Source of the DNA: Bacteroidales bacterium
Lineage (GTDB): Bacteria > Bacteroidota > Bacteroidia > Bacteroidales > JALTDM01
DNA: 9,064 nucleotides
NCBI GenBank assembly: GCA_026996635.1
Contig: JALWKH010000434.1
Coordinates: 1-9,064 of the forward strand
Direction: 5' to 3'
In this document: positions 7,364-9,064 of the stretch, piece by piece
How positions within the stretch are numbered: position 1 is the first letter of the stretch
Layout of the letters: each line of letters starts with the position of its first letter
Translations under genes and position numbers: made by a program
The notes under the pieces: model-generated
The model's database searches: none
Seen by the model: the letters and a program-made list of their open reading frames with translations, nothing else
What the model was told of the DNA's origin: nothing

Positions 7364-9064
7364 ATGCTTCTGCAAGACTTTATAAAAAAGCTGGAAAAAG
7401 AAAACGAACTCATAAGAATAAAAGCCAAAGTTGACCCACAACTTGAGATAACCGAAATTACCGACCGCATCTCCAAATCAACCTCACAAAACAAAGCCCT
7501 GCTTTTTGAAAACAACGGTTCAGCTTTCCCACTGCTGATAAATATGTTCGGCAGCCACAGACGAATGGCAATGGCTTTGGGCTACAAATCTTTGGACGAA
7601 ATAGAAGCATATATAGATTCGATTTTCGGACTGCTCAAAAATGCTGGTAGCAGGCCAAAGTTTTTCGATAAACTGAAAATGCTGTTCTCTCTCAAAGAGA
7701 TAGCATCGTTTATGCCCAAAGAAACAAACAATACAACCCCACGCTGTCGGCAAAACATTATGACCGTACCGGATTTGGATATATTTCCCATTTTGAAACT
7801 ATGGCCGAATGACGGAGGACGGTTTATCACACTGCCTGTAGTCCACACCAAAGACCCCGAAACAGGACAACGTAATGTGGGAATGTACCGCATGCAAGTC
7901 TTCGACAACAAGACAACGGGAATGCACTGGCACATGCACAAAGGTGGGGCAGAACACTTCCGCAAATACAAAGAGGCCGGCATAAAAAAAATGCCTGTAG
8001 CCGTAACACTCGGAGGTGACCCTGTTTACACTTATGTGGCTACAGCACCGCTGCCTGATGATATTGATGAATACATACTTGCGGGAATACTCCGCAAAAA
8101 ACCTGTAAAACTTGTAAAGTGCCTTACACAAGATATTTATATACCCGAAGATGCCGATATAGTAATTGAAGGGTATGTAGATACGGAAGAAGAATTTGCA
8201 CTTGAAGGACCATTTGGCGACCACACGGGATTTTATTCTCTTGCAGATTTTTATCCTAAATTTCACATTACTGCAATAACTTTTGCAAATGATGCCGTAT
8301 ATCCGGCCACAATAGTAGGCATACCACCACAAGAAGACAAATATATAGCCGATGCCACAGGCAAAATCTTTTTGCCTATGTTTCGAAATGCAATGATGCC
8401 GGAGCTTAAAGACTGGCACATGCCCGACTTCGGAGTGGCACACAATCTGGTAATTGCATCCGTTAAAACTTCATACCCACACCACGCCAATAAAATTGCA
8501 CATACATTTTGGGGTGCAGGCCAAATGAGCTTCAACAAAGTGCTCGTGCTTACATCAGACAAGGTAAAACCATACGATTACGAAACATTGTACAGGCTTT
8601 TGCTAAACATTGATGTAACAAAAAATATTTACCTGAACGACGGCATTTTAGACATTCTGGACCACGCTGCCGAAGAAAAGGCTTATGGTGGCAAATTGCT
8701 GATAGATCTGACTCAAACAGAACCCGCAAACGATTATGAAGAACCCGAAATCATTTACGATATTCCCGCAACAGCAATCAAAAATAAAGTTTTGATTTGG
8801 ATAACAAAAAATGTCAATGCACGTGAAATTCTGAAAAAAAATATTTTAGATAAGGCAGAAAATATTAAATTTGCATTTTTAGCAGATGTTGACTTTTTTG
8901 AAAAAGACCGGAAATTATTTTTGTGGTATGTTCTTGCAAATTGTGAAATAAGCAGGGACGTGGAAATTTATAAAAACAAAGTGATAATTGACGGCAGGAT
9001 GTTTACAAAAAACAATTTTATGGGCAAGTGGCCAAATCCTGCAATCAGTAATGAAGAAATAATA
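7364..9064 (+). CDS. UbiD-family prenyl-FMN-dependent decarboxylase, 3' end beyond window
   Basis: An open frame of 567 codons from ATG at 7364 to the right edge with no stop. The N-terminus (LQDFIKKLEKENELIRIKAKVDP, then LEITEI) fits UbiD proteins and an in-frame TAA at 7328-7330 bounds the start. Residues expected for the prenyl-FMN/Mn2+ site are present: N171 and R176 in NVGMYR, H192 in MHKGG, E236 in PDDIDEY, and E281 and D286 in EGPFGDHTG; by spacing they correspond to N168, R173, H191, E233, E277 and E282 of fungal Fdc1. These enzymes decarboxylate aromatic or unsaturated acids non-oxidatively with a cofactor made by UbiX. In Bacteroidota such genes are often annotated as menaquinone biosynthesis decarboxylases, but the substrate cannot be read from sequence. 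It is already longer than E. coli UbiD (497 residues), so it has a C-terminal extension. No ubiX or quinone gene is in view. lnt is divergent, 134 nt away. Confidence 0.93.
   Translation, partial: MLLQDFIKKLEKENELIRIKAKVDPQLEITEITDRISKSTSQNKALLFENNGSAFPLLINMFGSHRRMAMALGYKSLDEIEAYIDSIFGLLKNAGSRPKFFDKLKMLFSLKEIASFMPKETNNTTPRCRQNIMTVPDLDIFPILKLWPNDGGRFITLPVVHTKDPETGQRNVGMYRMQVFDNKTTGMHWHMHKGGAEHFRKYKEAGIKKMPVAVTLGGDPVYTYVATAPLPDDIDEYILAGILRKKPVKLVKCLTQDIYIPEDADIVIEGYVDTEEEFALEGPFGDHTGFYSLADFYPKFHITAITFANDAVYPATIVGIPPQEDKYIADATGKIFLPMFRNAMMPELKDWHMPDFGVAHNLVIASVKTSYPHHANKIAHTFWGAGQMSFNKVLVLTSDKVKPYDYETLYRLLLNIDVTKNIYLNDGILDILDHAAEEKAYGGKLLIDLTQTEPANDYEEPEIIYDIPATAIKNKVLIWITKNVNAREILKKNILDKAENIKFAFLADVDFFEKDRKLFLWYVLANCEISRDVEIYKNKVIIDGRMFTKNNFMGKWPNPAISNEEII

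Noticed and set aside
7799..8443. A 214-codon open frame on the minus strand, with others at 7582-7983 and 8263-8562
   Set aside because: They lie antisense to the ubiD-family gene, whose protein matches a known family with conserved active-site residues over the whole stretch. The antisense translations are rich in Cys, Phe, Tyr and His with no recognisable domain.

Overview
The window is AT-rich and compact, and it reads as ordinary chromosomal sequence from a member of the Bacteroidota. The evidence is a long F-type ATP synthase beta subunit with a Bacteroidota-style insert, paired with a very short epsilon subunit. There are also promoter boxes of the TAnnTTTG type, a HAMP-GAF-coiled coil-PAS sensor of a kind common in this phylum, and an outer-membrane barrel ending in Phe. 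The genus cannot be determined from this.

Layout, left to right. Bases 1-347 (+) hold the 3' end of a porin-like outer-membrane beta-barrel gene cut by the window edge. It converges on a leftward (-) cluster: atpD (1549-3069), atpC (1295-1546), a 4'-phosphopantetheinyl transferase (699-1298) and a small MTH1187/UPF0045 thiamine-binding-type protein (403-696). Spacings are 2 nt, a 4-nt ATGA overlap and 2 nt, so these four are probably one transcript, started from a recognisable promoter in the 118-nt gap 3070-3187. Next, also leftward, come lnt (5610-7229, lipoprotein N-acylation), a 708-residue membrane sensor with no output domain (3409-5535) and xseB (3188-3397, small subunit of exonuclease VII). 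Finally, a divergent rightward gene starts at 7364 and runs off the right edge; it encodes a UbiD-family prenyl-FMN-dependent decarboxylase with its key residues intact.

The genes are mostly housekeeping: energy conservation, carrier-protein activation, lipoprotein maturation, DNA repair and probably quinone or aromatic-acid decarboxylation. No pathway joins all of them. The points most worth a second look are the output-less sensor, the ATP-synthase/PPTase translational coupling, the 83-residue epsilon subunit without a regulatory C-terminal domain, and the separation of xseB from xseA. I found no mobile element, CRISPR array, RNA gene or phage-like sequence, and no convincing new biological system. 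No gene-free stretch exceeds 300 bases.
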